Assembly (NCBI GenBank): GCA_947629015.1 | Contig: CANRCB010000005.1 | Coordinates: 1-64,000, forward strand | Direction of reading: 5' to 3' | Length of the DNA stretch: 64,000 bases | Source: an uncultured Gemmiger sp. | Lineage (GTDB): Bacteria > Bacillota > Clostridia > Oscillospirales > Ruminococcaceae | Shown: piece after piece, positions 32,050 through 40,158 of the stretch | Numbering within the stretch: position 1 is the stretch's first letter | Layout: each line of letters begins with the position of its first letter | Program-made: the position numbers and the translations under genes | Notes under the pieces: model-generated | Seen by the model: the letters and a program-made list of their open reading frames with translations, nothing else | Databases searched by the model: none | Told to the model about the DNA's origin: nothing

Positions 32050-33477
32050 TCAGGCGGGCGGCGGGCGGCGGCCGGGCGGCGTTTCGGCCGGGGCGAGCGG
32101 CAGCGTGACGGTGGCCTTTGCGCCATGCGGGGCGTTTTGGGCAAAATCCGCGCTGCCGCCGTGGGCGGCGGCGATCTGCTCGACCAGGTGCAGGCCGAGG
32201 ATGTGCGGGGCGCCGGCCGTGCCGGGGGTGCCCTCCCCCGCTGCCGCGGTGCCCAGCGCCGCCAGCACCGCGGGCGGGTACCCGGCGCCGTCGTCGGCCA
32301 CGGTGACGGCAAGGCGGCCGCCGGCCGCTTCGGCCCGCACCGTGACGGCGCAGCCGCCGGGGTTGTGGCGCGCCGCGTTGTTGAGCAGGTTTTCAAACGC
32401 GCGGGCCAGCAGGCCGGCATCGGCATCCAGCACGGCGGCCTCGGCCGCGGGCGAAACGGCAAAATCCACGCCGCAGCGCTCCGCCAGGCCGCTGTTGCAA
32501 AAATCCGTGACGGCGCGGCGCAGCAGCGGGCCCGCCTGCACGGGCGCGCGGCGCAGCGGCTGGGCGTTGTATTGCAGTTTGCTCGTCAGGTTCAGGTCGC
32601 TGACGAGCGCTTTTATTTTCTGGCCCTGCGCGGCGATGGCGGCGGCCTTTTCGCGGCTGGCGGCGGGCAGGGCGGCGTCGTTTTGCAGTTGCTCGGCGTA
32701 GCCCATGATGAGCGCGAGCGGGGTGCGGATGTCATGGCTGACGCCGGCGATCCAGTTGGTGCGGGCGGTGTCCCGCCGGGCGATAAGCTCGTTTTGGCGG
32801 CGCAGATGCTCGCCGGTTCGGTTCAGGCGCTCGGCCAGTTCCGCCGTGGCGCCCGCCTGCGCCACCACGGCGGGCTGCCCGGCGGCCAGGCGCTCCAGCC
32901 CCTGCTCGACATTTTTGAGGTTTTTGTGCATCCGCCACGCGCTGAACACACAGATGGCGACCACCAGCACAAGATCCGCCGCCAACAGCGGCCGCAGGGT
33001 GGCGACGGCACCGTCGAACAGGCGGCGCTCCATGTACAGGTTCCACCTTACCAGCGTGCCCTTCGGGTAGCCCACCACAAAGGTGCCGTAGTCGCACAGG
33101 TAGCTGACGGTGGGCCAATCGTCCAGATACCACCGCGCGAACGCCACCGCCTGCGAGAGGGTGTAGCGGTGGTCCAGTTCCGGGGGGAGGCGGTATTTCC
33201 AAACCACGTTGCCGTCGTCGTCCAGCACCATCGCCCACGCGTAGCCGGCCAGCCATTCCTGCGCGGTGTGCTGCCCTTCGTCCAGCACAAGGGCGCCGTT
33301 TTCCTCCCGCAGGGCGTTCGCCACACGGTGCGGGGCGTAGGCGGCAAGGTCGCCGTAATAGCGGTCCCACCAGACGATGAAGCCGATGAAGGTGCCCGCC
33401 GCCAGCAGCAGGATGCCCAGCGTGATGCCCACCGCCGTGAGGATGTACCGGCGCACCAGGCGGCCCAGCGTTTTCAT
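32050..33477 (-). CDS. Sensor histidine kinase
   Basis: 475 residues. Two membrane helices (about 11-36 and 163-181) bracket a 125-residue extracytoplasmic sensor. The H-box GVSHDIRTPLALIMGY holds the phosphorylated histidine (H248). The N-box ENLLNNAARHNPGG and ATP-lid DDGAGY complete a HATPase_c domain. Overlaps the response-regulator stop by 4 bases, so the two are coupled. Divergent from a lantibiotic-immunity-type ABC transporter, so it probably senses peptide antibiotics or envelope damage. The large sensor domain is unlike the short intramembrane sensors of BceS and closer to NisK/CprK-like layouts. Confidence 0.9.
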   Translation of the reverse strand: MKTLGRLVRRYILTAVGITLGILLLAAGTFIGFIVWWDRYYGDLAAYAPHRVANALREENGALVLDEGQHTAQEWLAGYAWAMVLDDDGNVVWKYRLPPELDHRYTLSQAVAFARWYLDDWPTVSYLCDYGTFVVGYPKGTLVRWNLYMERRLFDGAVATLRPLLAADLVLVVAICVFSAWRMHKNLKNVEQGLERLAAGQPAVVAQAGATAELAERLNRTGEHLRRQNELIARRDTARTNWIAGVSHDIRTPLALIMGYAEQLQNDAALPAASREKAAAIAAQGQKIKALVSDLNLTSKLQYNAQPLRRAPVQAGPLLRRAVTDFCNSGLAERCGVDFAVSPAAEAAVLDADAGLLARAFENLLNNAARHNPGGCAVTVRAEAAGGRLAVTVADDGAGYPPAVLAALGTAAAGEGTPGTAGAPHILGLHLVEQIAAAHGGSADFAQNAPHGAKATVTLPLAPAETPPGRRPPPA

Positions 33478-34187
33478 GCCTTCGCCTCCCCTGCCAGCTT
33501 GTAGCCCAGCCCCCGCACCGTGAGCAGCCACACCGGGTGGGAGGGGTCCGCCTCAATCTTTTCGCGCAGGTGGCGGATGTGGACGTTGAGGGCGTTCTCG
33601 TACCCGTAGTACCCGTCGCCCCAGACGGCCTCGCACAAAGCGTCAAAGGTGACGATGTGGCCGCGGTTGTCGGCCAGCTTTTGCAAAAGCGCGCGCTCGG
33701 TGGCGGTCAGGGTGGCGGGCGCGGCCCCCGCCCGCGTGACGAGCGCGTCCCCCAGGTCGACGCTGCACGCGCCGAGCGCGACGGTGCCGCCCTGCGCGAG
33801 CTCAGCGCGGTAGGCGCGGCGCAGGATATGCTGCATACGCAAAAGCAGCTCCTGCGTCAAAAACGGCTTGGTGAGGTAGTCGTCGGCGCCAAGGCCCAAA
33901 CCGAACAGGCGGTCGGCGTCGGCGTCGCGCGCCGAGAGGAACAGCGCCGGGATGTCCTCTTGGGCGTGCAGCTCCTGGAACAGGGAGAAGCCGTCCCCGT
34001 CCGGCAGGTTGATATCAAGGATGAGGAAATCCGGCCGCACGGCCGCAAGGGCGCGGCGCGCGGCGGCACAGCTCTCCGCCGTGCGCAGGCTGCGGTACCC
34101 GGCGTTGTGCAGCGCCTCGCGCACAAGGGCGAGCAGGGCGGGGTTGTCGTCCACGAGCAGGATGTCGGCGTCCTGGATACGGCGCAT
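33474..34187 (-). CDS. OmpR-family response regulator
   Basis: 237 residues. The receiver domain has acidic pair D13-D14, phospho-acceptor D58 in LILDINLPDGDG and K107 in YLTKPF. A winged-helix DNA-binding domain follows (LTATERALLQKLADNRGHIV to NVHIRHLREKIEADPSHPV and VRGLGYKL). ATG at 34187 follows AAGGAGGG. It is the first gene of its operon. The likely target is the 11-bp-spaced direct repeat upstream of the divergent ABC operon. Confidence 0.92.
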   Translation of the reverse strand: MRRIQDADILLVDDNPALLALVREALHNAGYRSLRTAESCAAARRALAAVRPDFLILDINLPDGDGFSLFQELHAQEDIPALFLSARDADADRLFGLGLGADDYLTKPFLTQELLLRMQHILRRAYRAELAQGGTVALGACSVDLGDALVTRAGAAPATLTATERALLQKLADNRGHIVTFDALCEAVWGDGYYGYENALNVHIRHLREKIEADPSHPVWLLTVRGLGYKLAGEAKA

Positions 34188-34267
34188 GGGTGGATCCCTC
34201 CTTTTTTGTGCTCCTGCCCCGATTATAGCGCGCCGGGGGCGGCCCTGGCTATACCCCCGCAAGAGAT

Positions 34268-34322
34268 TTAAGCCAAAATTAAGCCCGCGCCCGCTTGCCC
34301 GTTAAGGCGCCCGGGGTATGCT
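34268..34322 (+). promoter_or_regulatory. ABC-operon promoter with direct-repeat operator
   Basis: TTAAGCC at 34268-34274 is repeated exactly at 34279-34285 (11-bp period). A third near-copy, TTAAGGC, lies at 34302-34308. Promoter: TTGCCC (34295-34300), 16-bp spacer, TATGCT (34317-34322). OmpR-family regulators typically bind direct repeats one helical turn apart just upstream of -35, so this is the likely binding site of the adjacent regulator. Confidence 0.65.
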
Positions 34323-34347
34323 TTGCGCCAAAAGGAGCGTGATACCG

Positions 34348-35280
34348 ATGACGCAAAACGCGGTAGAGACCCATGACCTGAGCAAGGTGTACGGCACGCG
34401 CGCGGCGGTGCAGGGCCTTGCGCTGGAGGTGCCGTTTGGCAGCGTATACGGCTTTATTGGGCCGAACGGCGCCGGCAAGACGACGACGATGAAGCTGCTG
34501 TTGGGGCTTATCCGCCCCACCGGCGGCAGCATCCGGCTGCTGGACGAGGAGCTGACCCCCGCCAACCGCCTGAAGCTGCTTTCCCGCACGGGCAGCCTGA
34601 TCGAAAACCCGGGCTTTTACGCGCACCTGACGGGCGCGGAGAACCTGCGCATTGTGGCGGAATTGAAGGGCAGCGACGCGGCGGACATTGCCCGCGTGCT
34701 GGACACCGTGCGCCTGACGCCGGACGCCAACCGCAAGGTGGGGCATTATTCGCTGGGGATGCGCCAGCGGCTGGGCATCGCGATGGCGCTGCTGGGCTGG
34801 CCGACGCTGCTGGTTTTGGACGAGCCGACCAACGGCCTTGACCCGGCCGGCATCCAGGAGATGCGCGCCCTCATCGCCGAGATGCCGCGCCGCTGCGGGG
34901 CGACGGTGCTCATCTCCAGCCATCTGCTCAGCGAGTTGGAGCAGATCGTGGACCATGTGGGCATTCTGGACAGCGGGCGCCTGCTCTACCAGGGCACGCT
35001 GGCCGGCTTGCAGGAGCACAGCCGCGGCGACGTGGCGCTGCGCCTTCTGCACCCGGAAGCCGCGCAGGCGCCACTGGCGGCCGCCGGGCTGGCCGCGGCG
35101 GCACGGTGCGAAAACGGCGAATGGCTGCTGCCGCCGCTCAAAGAAGCGTTTTTGGCCGACCTTGTCGGCAGCCTGGCGGCGGCCGGGGCCGGCGTGGTGG
35201 GCGTAAACCGCCGCACCAAAAGCCTTGAGGAGATCTTCCTGTCGCTGACGCAGGGCGGCAGCGGGACGGGGGTGGTGTGA
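34348..35280 (+). CDS. ABC transporter ATP-binding protein, lantibiotic-immunity type
   Basis: 310 residues. Walker A GPNGAGKTTT (about 38-47), signature YSLGMRQRLGIA, Walker B LLVLDEPTNGLDP, H-loop ISSHLL. The C-terminal extension ends in SLEEIFLSLT, as in the NatA/CcmA-like and MutF/SpaF/CprA group. ATG at 34348 follows AAGGAG. The two permeases follow at once. The module is probably exporting or shielding against cationic peptide antibiotics. Confidence 0.88.
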   Translation: MTQNAVETHDLSKVYGTRAAVQGLALEVPFGSVYGFIGPNGAGKTTTMKLLLGLIRPTGGSIRLLDEELTPANRLKLLSRTGSLIENPGFYAHLTGAENLRIVAELKGSDAADIARVLDTVRLTPDANRKVGHYSLGMRQRLGIAMALLGWPTLLVLDEPTNGLDPAGIQEMRALIAEMPRRCGATVLISSHLLSELEQIVDHVGILDSGRLLYQGTLAGLQEHSRGDVALRLLHPEAAQAPLAAAGLAAAARCENGEWLLPPLKEAFLADLVGSLAAAGAGVVGVNRRTKSLEEIFLSLTQGGSGTGVV

Positions 35281-35281
35281 G

Positions 35282-36049
35282 ATGCTGCGTTCCGTACGTG
35301 CGGAGCTGTTGAAAACACGTCGCCGGTTCGATTGGCTGCTGCTGGCACTCTTGGCCGGCACGGCGCTGCTGCTGGGCGCGGGCGGCGCGCCGGACAGTTT
35401 GCAGGAGCTGGCCAGCGGCTACAGCGCGTTTTTCTATACCCTGCCCATCGTCCATGTGCTGGTGATGCCGGTGGGCATGGCGGCCCTGACCAGCCGCCTG
35501 TGGGATGCCGAGACCCGCGGCAACACCCGCAAACTGCTGTTCACGCTGCAAAGCCGGGGCGATTTTTACGCCGCCAAAACGCTGCTGGGCCTGTTTTACC
35601 TGCTGGTGCTGGCGGGCATGGAGGCGCTTGGCCTGCTGGCCATGGGGCGCGTTTATGCCTTTACCGAAGCGCTGGACCCCGGCCGGCTGCTGTGGCTGCT
35701 TGTATGCAGCGCGGCGGTGGAGGCGGTGCTGCTGGCGGCCTTTACGCTGCTGCAGCTGCGCTTTAGCAGTCCGGTGCTGCTGCTGGGCGTGGGGCTGGGG
35801 TGCAGCATGGGCGGGTTTTTCCTGGCCATGCTGGCCGATATCGGCAGCATGGGGGCGGCGGTGCTCTATGCCGCGCCGTTTGCCTGGTTTTTGCCGCTTT
35901 CCGATATGGAGATGGCGTGGGACACCGCGGCCCGGCAGGCCGTTTATCTGCCGCAGCCGCGCCGGTATGCGCTGCTGGCGGCGGCGCTGGGTGTGGGTGC
36001 GCTGCTGTTTTTGTGGGGCCGCCGCGCGGCGGCCGACAGGGAGGTGTGA
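35282..36049 (+). CDS. ABC-2 permease, MutE/EpiE-like immunity subunit
   Basis: 255 residues with about six hydrophobic segments. The opening MLRSVRAELLKTRRR and the pattern of ABC-2 type permeases are clear. Its start follows the ATPase stop by one base. Two non-identical permeases with one ATPase is the layout of lantibiotic self-protection transporters (SpaFEG, MutFEG) and of CprABC in Clostridioides. Confidence 0.8.
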   Translation: MLRSVRAELLKTRRRFDWLLLALLAGTALLLGAGGAPDSLQELASGYSAFFYTLPIVHVLVMPVGMAALTSRLWDAETRGNTRKLLFTLQSRGDFYAAKTLLGLFYLLVLAGMEALGLLAMGRVYAFTEALDPGRLLWLLVCSAAVEAVLLAAFTLLQLRFSSPVLLLGVGLGCSMGGFFLAMLADIGSMGAAVLYAAPFAWFLPLSDMEMAWDTAARQAVYLPQPRRYALLAAALGVGALLFLWGRRAAADREV

Positions 36050-36052
36050 ACG

Positions 36053-36799
36053 ATGGTTTTAAAGGCATTCCGGCGCAGTGTCCGCGCCGAAAACAAAAAG
36101 CTGCGCGGGGGCGGCGTATGGGCGGTGTTTTTGCTGATACCGCTGCTCTCGGCCGCGTACGGCACCTTCAGCTTTTGCTACAACAGCGCCGCCGTAACGC
36201 AGGATTGGGCCGGGCTGTGGGGGCAGCACACGCTGTACTATGCCCTGTTCTTTTTTGCGCCGATGGCGGCCATCTACGCCGCCTGGCTTTGGCGGCTGGA
36301 GCATCTGGGTCACAACTGGGCGCTGGTGATGGGTATGCCGGTGCCGCGGCCCTGCCTGTTCGCGGCCAAGCTGGCGGCGGCGTTCAGGCTGGTGCTGCTC
36401 ACCCAGGGGTGGATGTGGCTGCTGTTTTTTGGCTGCGGCAAGCTGTGGGCGCGCCTGCCGGGCACCCCGCCCCCCGCCTGCCTGCTGTGGGCGCTGCGCG
36501 GGGCGCTGGCCGCCGTGCCGATGCTGGCGCTGCAGCTGCTGTTCTCGATGCTGTGCCGGAGCTTTGTGCCCCCGGTCCTGCTGGCGCTGCTGGGCGGCGT
36601 GGCGGGGTTCCTGTTCGTGAGCAAGGGGTGGGGGCTGTACTGGCCGTACGGGCTGCCTGCGCTGGGCATGAACGCCAACCAGGGCCGGGATATGCTCGGC
36701 GGGCAGGCGCTCCCCTTTGCCGCCGCCTGCCTGGGCTTCACCCTGCTTTTTACCGCCGCGGCCGCCCTCCTGCTGCAAAAGTGGGATGTGCGCGGCTGA
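36053..36799 (+). CDS. ABC-2 permease, MutG-like immunity subunit
   Basis: 248 residues with about six membrane segments. It opens with a basic MVLKAFRRSVRAENKKLRG like its partner and includes the pattern FFFAPMAAIYAAWLWRLEH. It ends the operon before a strong terminator. No lantibiotic structural or modification gene is nearby, so this is resistance rather than immunity of a producer. Confidence 0.8.
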   Translation: MVLKAFRRSVRAENKKLRGGGVWAVFLLIPLLSAAYGTFSFCYNSAAVTQDWAGLWGQHTLYYALFFFAPMAAIYAAWLWRLEHLGHNWALVMGMPVPRPCLFAAKLAAAFRLVLLTQGWMWLLFFGCGKLWARLPGTPPPACLLWALRGALAAVPMLALQLLFSMLCRSFVPPVLLALLGGVAGFLFVSKGWGLYWPYGLPALGMNANQGRDMLGGQALPFAAACLGFTLLFTAAAALLLQKWDVRG

Positions 36800-36820
36800 G
36801 CGGCCCCCTGGCGGCAGAAA

Positions 36821-36856
36821 CCCCCGCGGCCGGGTATCCCGGCCGCGGGGGCGTTT
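36821..36856. terminator. Terminator between convergent ABC and tsf transcripts
   Basis: CCCCCGCGGCCGGG (36821-36834), loop TAT, its complement, then CGTTTT. On the minus strand the stem is followed by TTTCTG, so it may serve both sides. Confidence 0.8.
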
Positions 36857-36874
36857 TGTGTGTGTTTGGAGCGC

Positions 36875-37795
36875 TCAGCCCTTGATGGCGGCGGCGACCT
36901 CGGCGGCGAAGTCCTCGCTGCGCTTTTCCAGGCCCTCGCCCTTCACGAAATGGGTGAACGCGGCGATCTTGATATCGCCGCCCAGCGCCTTGGCGGTATC
37001 GGCGACATACTTTTTGATGTCGACGTTGCCGTCCTTGATGAAGGCCTGGTCGACAAGGCAGCTCTCCTTATAGAACTTGCCCAGGCGGCCTACGACCATC
37101 TTTTCCTTAATGGCGTCGGGCTTGTTCGCGGTCTTGGGGTCGTTGGCCATCTGGGCCAGCACGATCTCCTTCTCCTTGGCAAGCACATCGGCGGGCACCG
37201 CGGCCTCGTCCAGGTAGCCGGGGTTGGCGGCCGCGACCTGCATGGCGATGTCCTTGCCAAAGGCGGCAAACTCCGGCTTGGCGGCGACCTCGGGGCTGGT
37301 CTCGAAACGGACGATGACGCCGTGGGTGCCGCCGCCGTGCACATACGCGGCGCAGGGCCCCTCATAGATGGCGAAGCGGCGCACCTTGATGTTCTCCTTG
37401 ATGACGAGGATGAGCGCCTTGAGCGCGTCGTCCACGGTGCCGTCGCCCATCTTGCAGGCGAGCAGCGCGTCGACATCGGCGGGCTTCTCGGCGGCGATGA
37501 CGCCGGCGAGCTGTTTGGTGAAATCCACGAATTTCTCGTTCTTGGCGACAAAGTCGGTCTCGGCGTTGACCTCGACGACGACGGCGCCGTTTTCGTTGCC
37601 CTCGGCGTAGACCATGCCCTCGGCGGCGATGCGGCCCGCCTTCTTGCTGGCGGTGGCGAGGCCGCGCTCACGCAGCAGCTCAACGGCCTTGGCGAAATCC
37701 CCCTCGGCATCCGTCAGCGCCTTTTTGCACTCCATCATGCCGCAGTCAGTCTGCTTGCGCAATTCCATAACATCCTTGGCAGAAATAGCAGCCAT
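36875..37795 (-). CDS. tsf: Elongation factor Ts
   Basis: Nucleotide-exchange factor for EF-Tu. 306 residues. N-terminal UBA-like part with RKQTDCGMMECKKAL, followed by the signature NAETDFVAKN and two EF-Ts domains. Follows rpsB by 37 bases, the usual rpsB-tsf order. Confidence 0.96.
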   Translation of the reverse strand: MAAISAKDVMELRKQTDCGMMECKKALTDAEGDFAKAVELLRERGLATASKKAGRIAAEGMVYAEGNENGAVVVEVNAETDFVAKNEKFVDFTKQLAGVIAAEKPADVDALLACKMGDGTVDDALKALILVIKENIKVRRFAIYEGPCAAYVHGGGTHGVIVRFETSPEVAAKPEFAAFGKDIAMQVAAANPGYLDEAAVPADVLAKEKEIVLAQMANDPKTANKPDAIKEKMVVGRLGKFYKESCLVDQAFIKDGNVDIKKYVADTAKALGGDIKIAAFTHFVKGEGLEKRSEDFAAEVAAAIKG

Positions 37796-37832
37796 AGTAG
37801 ATATCCTGTCCTTTCCTCAAACTCTTTGTTCG

Positions 37833-38573
37833 TTACGCCTCGGCGGCCTCGGCAGCGGGCTCGGCCTCGGCGGGCCCGGCGGCCTCCTGCACGCCCTGCT
37901 TGCCCTCCAGCACGGCGTCGGCCATGGCGGAGGAGATCAGCTTGACGGCACGGATGGCGTCGTCGTTGCCGGGGATGACGTAGTCGATCTCGTCGGGGTC
38001 GCAGTTGGTATCGACGATGGCGATGATGGGCACCTTGAGCTTGCGGGCCTCGGCCACGGCGATGCGCTCCTTGTGCGGGTCGACGATGAACATGGCCTGC
38101 GGCAGCTTCTTCATGTTCTTGACGCCGCCGAGGTATTTATCGAGCTTTTCCATCTCCAGCTGCAGCTTGACGACTTCTTTCTTGGGCAGCAGGTCGAAGG
38201 TGCCGTCCTCCTGCATGGTCTTGAGCTGCTCCATGCGGTCGATGCGCTTGCGGATGGTGCGGAAGTTGGTGAGCATGCCGCCCAGCCAGCGGGCGTTGAC
38301 ATAGTGCATGCCGCAGCGGGTGGCCTCATCACGGATGGACTCCTGCGCCTGCTTTTTGGTGCCGACGAAGAGCAGCTCGCCGCCGGCTGAGGACAGGTCC
38401 CGGACGTAGCTGTACGCCTCGTCCAGCTTTTTGACCGTCTTTTGCAGGTCGATGATGTAGATGCCGTTGCGCTCGGTGAAGATATACTTCGCCATTTTGG
38501 GGTTCCAGCGGCGGGTCTGGTGGCCGAAATGGACGCCAGCCTCGAGCAGCTGTTTCATGGATACGATCGCCAT
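37833..38573 (-). CDS. rpsB: 30S ribosomal protein S2
   Basis: 246 residues. Begins [20 protein letters not shown], contains [11 protein letters not shown], the signature [16 protein letters not shown] and [21 protein letters not shown]. The Ala/Glu-rich tail is typical. ATG at 38573 follows AGGAGGC. Controlled by its own promoter and a structured leader that may be the S2 feedback site. Confidence 0.97.
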   Translation of the reverse strand: MAIVSMKQLLEAGVHFGHQTRRWNPKMAKYIFTERNGIYIIDLQKTVKKLDEAYSYVRDLSSAGGELLFVGTKKQAQESIRDEATRCGMHYVNARWLGGMLTNFRTIRKRIDRMEQLKTMQEDGTFDLLPKKEVVKLQLEMEKLDKYLGGVKNMKKLPQAMFIVDPHKERIAVAEARKLKVPIIAIVDTNCDPDEIDYVIPGNDDAIRAVKLISSAMADAVLEGKQGVQEAAGPAEAEPAAEAAEA

Positions 38574-38607
38574 AGTGTTTTGCCTCCTGAAATTTAGTTT
38601 TACCCGC

Positions 38608-38676
38608 CGCATTGCGTACCATGCCTTCTAACCCGCGAGCCTCTCGCTTTTGGGCACAAAAAAGCAGCGCAATGCG
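38608..38676 (-). promoter_or_regulatory. Structured rpsB leader, possible S2 autoregulatory site
   Basis: In the 5' UTR, CGCATTGCG (38668-38676, minus-strand reading) can pair with CGCAATGCG (38608-38616) to enclose a hairpin GCGAG/CTCGC around 38634-38648. Ribosomal protein operons are often autoregulated through such leaders, and the position just ahead of the ribosome site fits. The assignment to S2 is inferred. Confidence 0.45.
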
Positions 38677-38692
38677 TGTGTATTGCCGTAGT

Positions 38693-38721
38693 ATGATACC
38701 ATACGCCGCGCGGGATTGCAA
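38693..38721 (-). promoter_or_regulatory. Promoter of rpsB-tsf
   Basis: Minus strand TTGCAA (38716-38721), 17-bp spacer, TATCAT (38693-38698). Start predicted near 38686. Confidence 0.7.
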
Positions 38722-39059
38722 GGGGTCGGCGGGAATTTTTTGCACAGAAAAGGGCAGCCGGCCCATGCCGGCGGCCCGTGAGACTGGCGAAAAAGAGGCG
38801 CCAAATGTTTTCTGGAGTGTTTGCAGGGGACGGCCTCCGGACGTCCTGCAAACTTTCCGCCGTTGCAACTTTCGTGGGGCGTCGAGGACGCCGAGGGGCA
38901 GCGAGGCGTTTCGGAGCGCAAGCCCCGGGCTTCGCACCGGAGCCAAGCGGGCCAAAGGCCCCGGCGCTTGGCGCGGAGATCGCCGCCCCCTACGATTTGC
39001 CCTGGAATCGCAGTGGACTTTTTGACACGCCGCAGAGCGGCGGCCCGCAAAGCGGCCGT
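38722..39059. repeat. Non-coding GC-rich stretch with repeat-like pieces
   Basis: No gene is supported in these 338 bases. Visible are hairpin GCAGCCGGCCCATGCCGGC near 38752, TTTGCAGG/CCTGCAAA (about 38819-38854) and CGCCGCCCCCTACG (about 38979-38992). The last resembles the CCCTAC ends of the palindromic repeats at 57538-57722. ACTTTTTGACACGCCGC lies near 39017. It probably combines repeat remnants with the 3' region of pfkA. Confidence 0.4.
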
Positions 39060-40043
39060 TCAGATGGAGATGGTGTTGAATGCCTCGAGGTCATGCAGGT
39101 CGATGGTCTTGTGCATGGCCAGCGCCTCGTTGACATCGTAGTCGACGATGTTGCCGTCCTTGATGGCGACAACGCGGTTGTAGGTGCCCTCGTCGAGCAG
39201 CTCCACCGCGCGGTAGCCCATGAGCGAGGCGTTGACGCGGTCCCGCAGGGTGGGCGAGCCGCCGCGCTGGATGTGCCCGAGCACCGTTGCGCGGGAGTCG
39301 ATGCCGGTGGCGGCCTGGATCTGGTTGGCAAGCTCCTGCGCGGGGACAATGCCCTCCGACGCGATGATGATATAATGGCGCTTGCCGGCGCTCTGCGCGC
39401 GGCGCATACGCTGCAGGATGTCGCGCTCAAAATCAAAGGGCAGCTCCGGCAGGATGACGGCCATGGCGCCGGTGGCGATGCCGACGTTGAGGGCGATGTA
39501 GCCCGCGTGGTGGCCCATGACCTCGACGACGCTGCAGCGGTCATGGCTTTGGGTGGTGTCGCGCAGCTTGTCGATGGCCTCGATGGCGGTGTTCATGGCG
39601 GTGTCATAGCCGATGGTGTATTCGCTGCAGGCGATGTCGTTGTCGATGGTGCCGGGGATGCCGATGCAGGGGATGCCCTGGTTGGCCAGCGCCCGCGCGC
39701 CCATGAAGGAGCCGTCGCCGCCGATGACGATGAGGGCGTCGATGCCCTTCTCTTTGCACATGGCAAGGCCCTTGGCCTGGCCGGCCTGGGTCTTGAACTC
39801 CAGGCAGCGGGCGGTATAGAGCACCGTGCCGCCGCGGTTGATGATGTTGGACACGCTGCGCCAGCCCATGTCATAGCATTCGCCGTTGATCAGGCCGTTG
39901 TACCCGCGCTGGATGCCCACCATGCGGTAGCCCCGGGCCAGGCCGGTGCGCACGATGGCGCGCACGGCGGCGTTCATGCCGGGGGCGTCGCCGCCGCTGG
40001 TCAAAACGCCGATGCTCTTGATGTTCTTTTTCTCACTGGGCAT
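39060..40043 (-). CDS. pfkA: ATP-dependent 6-phosphofructokinase
   Basis: Phosphorylates fructose 6-phosphate in glycolysis. 327 residues. TSGGDAPGMNAAVRA (ATP site), IGGDGSFMGA, GTIDNDIACSEYTIG with the catalytic aspartate, and GHIQRGGSPTLRDRV are all intact. It lies downstream of dnaE but has its own promoter inside an unusual inverted repeat, so it is not simply part of the dnaE transcript. Confidence 0.96.
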   Translation of the reverse strand: MPSEKKNIKSIGVLTSGGDAPGMNAAVRAIVRTGLARGYRMVGIQRGYNGLINGECYDMGWRSVSNIINRGGTVLYTARCLEFKTQAGQAKGLAMCKEKGIDALIVIGGDGSFMGARALANQGIPCIGIPGTIDNDIACSEYTIGYDTAMNTAIEAIDKLRDTTQSHDRCSVVEVMGHHAGYIALNVGIATGAMAVILPELPFDFERDILQRMRRAQSAGKRHYIIIASEGIVPAQELANQIQAATGIDSRATVLGHIQRGGSPTLRDRVNASLMGYRAVELLDEGTYNRVVAIKDGNIVDYDVNEALAMHKTIDLHDLEAFNTISI

Positions 40044-40081
40044 AACTCGTTCCTCATTTCACAGGCGGAGGGCCGCTGTTT

Positions 40082-40144
40082 CAACAAAAATCGCTGCCTC
40101 TAAATTATAGCATATGCGCCCCCGCTGACGATGGATTTTTGTTG
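40082..40144 (-). promoter_or_regulatory. pfkA promoter framed by an 11-bp inverted repeat
   Basis: CAACAAAAATC (40082-40092) and its exact complement GATTTTTGTTG (40134-40144) flank the region; their centres are 52 bp apart, about five helical turns. A perfect -10 (TATAAT on minus) lies at 40104-40109 between the arms; the -35 is weak (ATCGTC-like at 17 bp). The arrangement suggests a repressor or activator pair site, or a DNA loop. The regulator is not identifiable. Confidence 0.55.
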
Positions 40145-40158
40145 TAAAAGATATGGAT

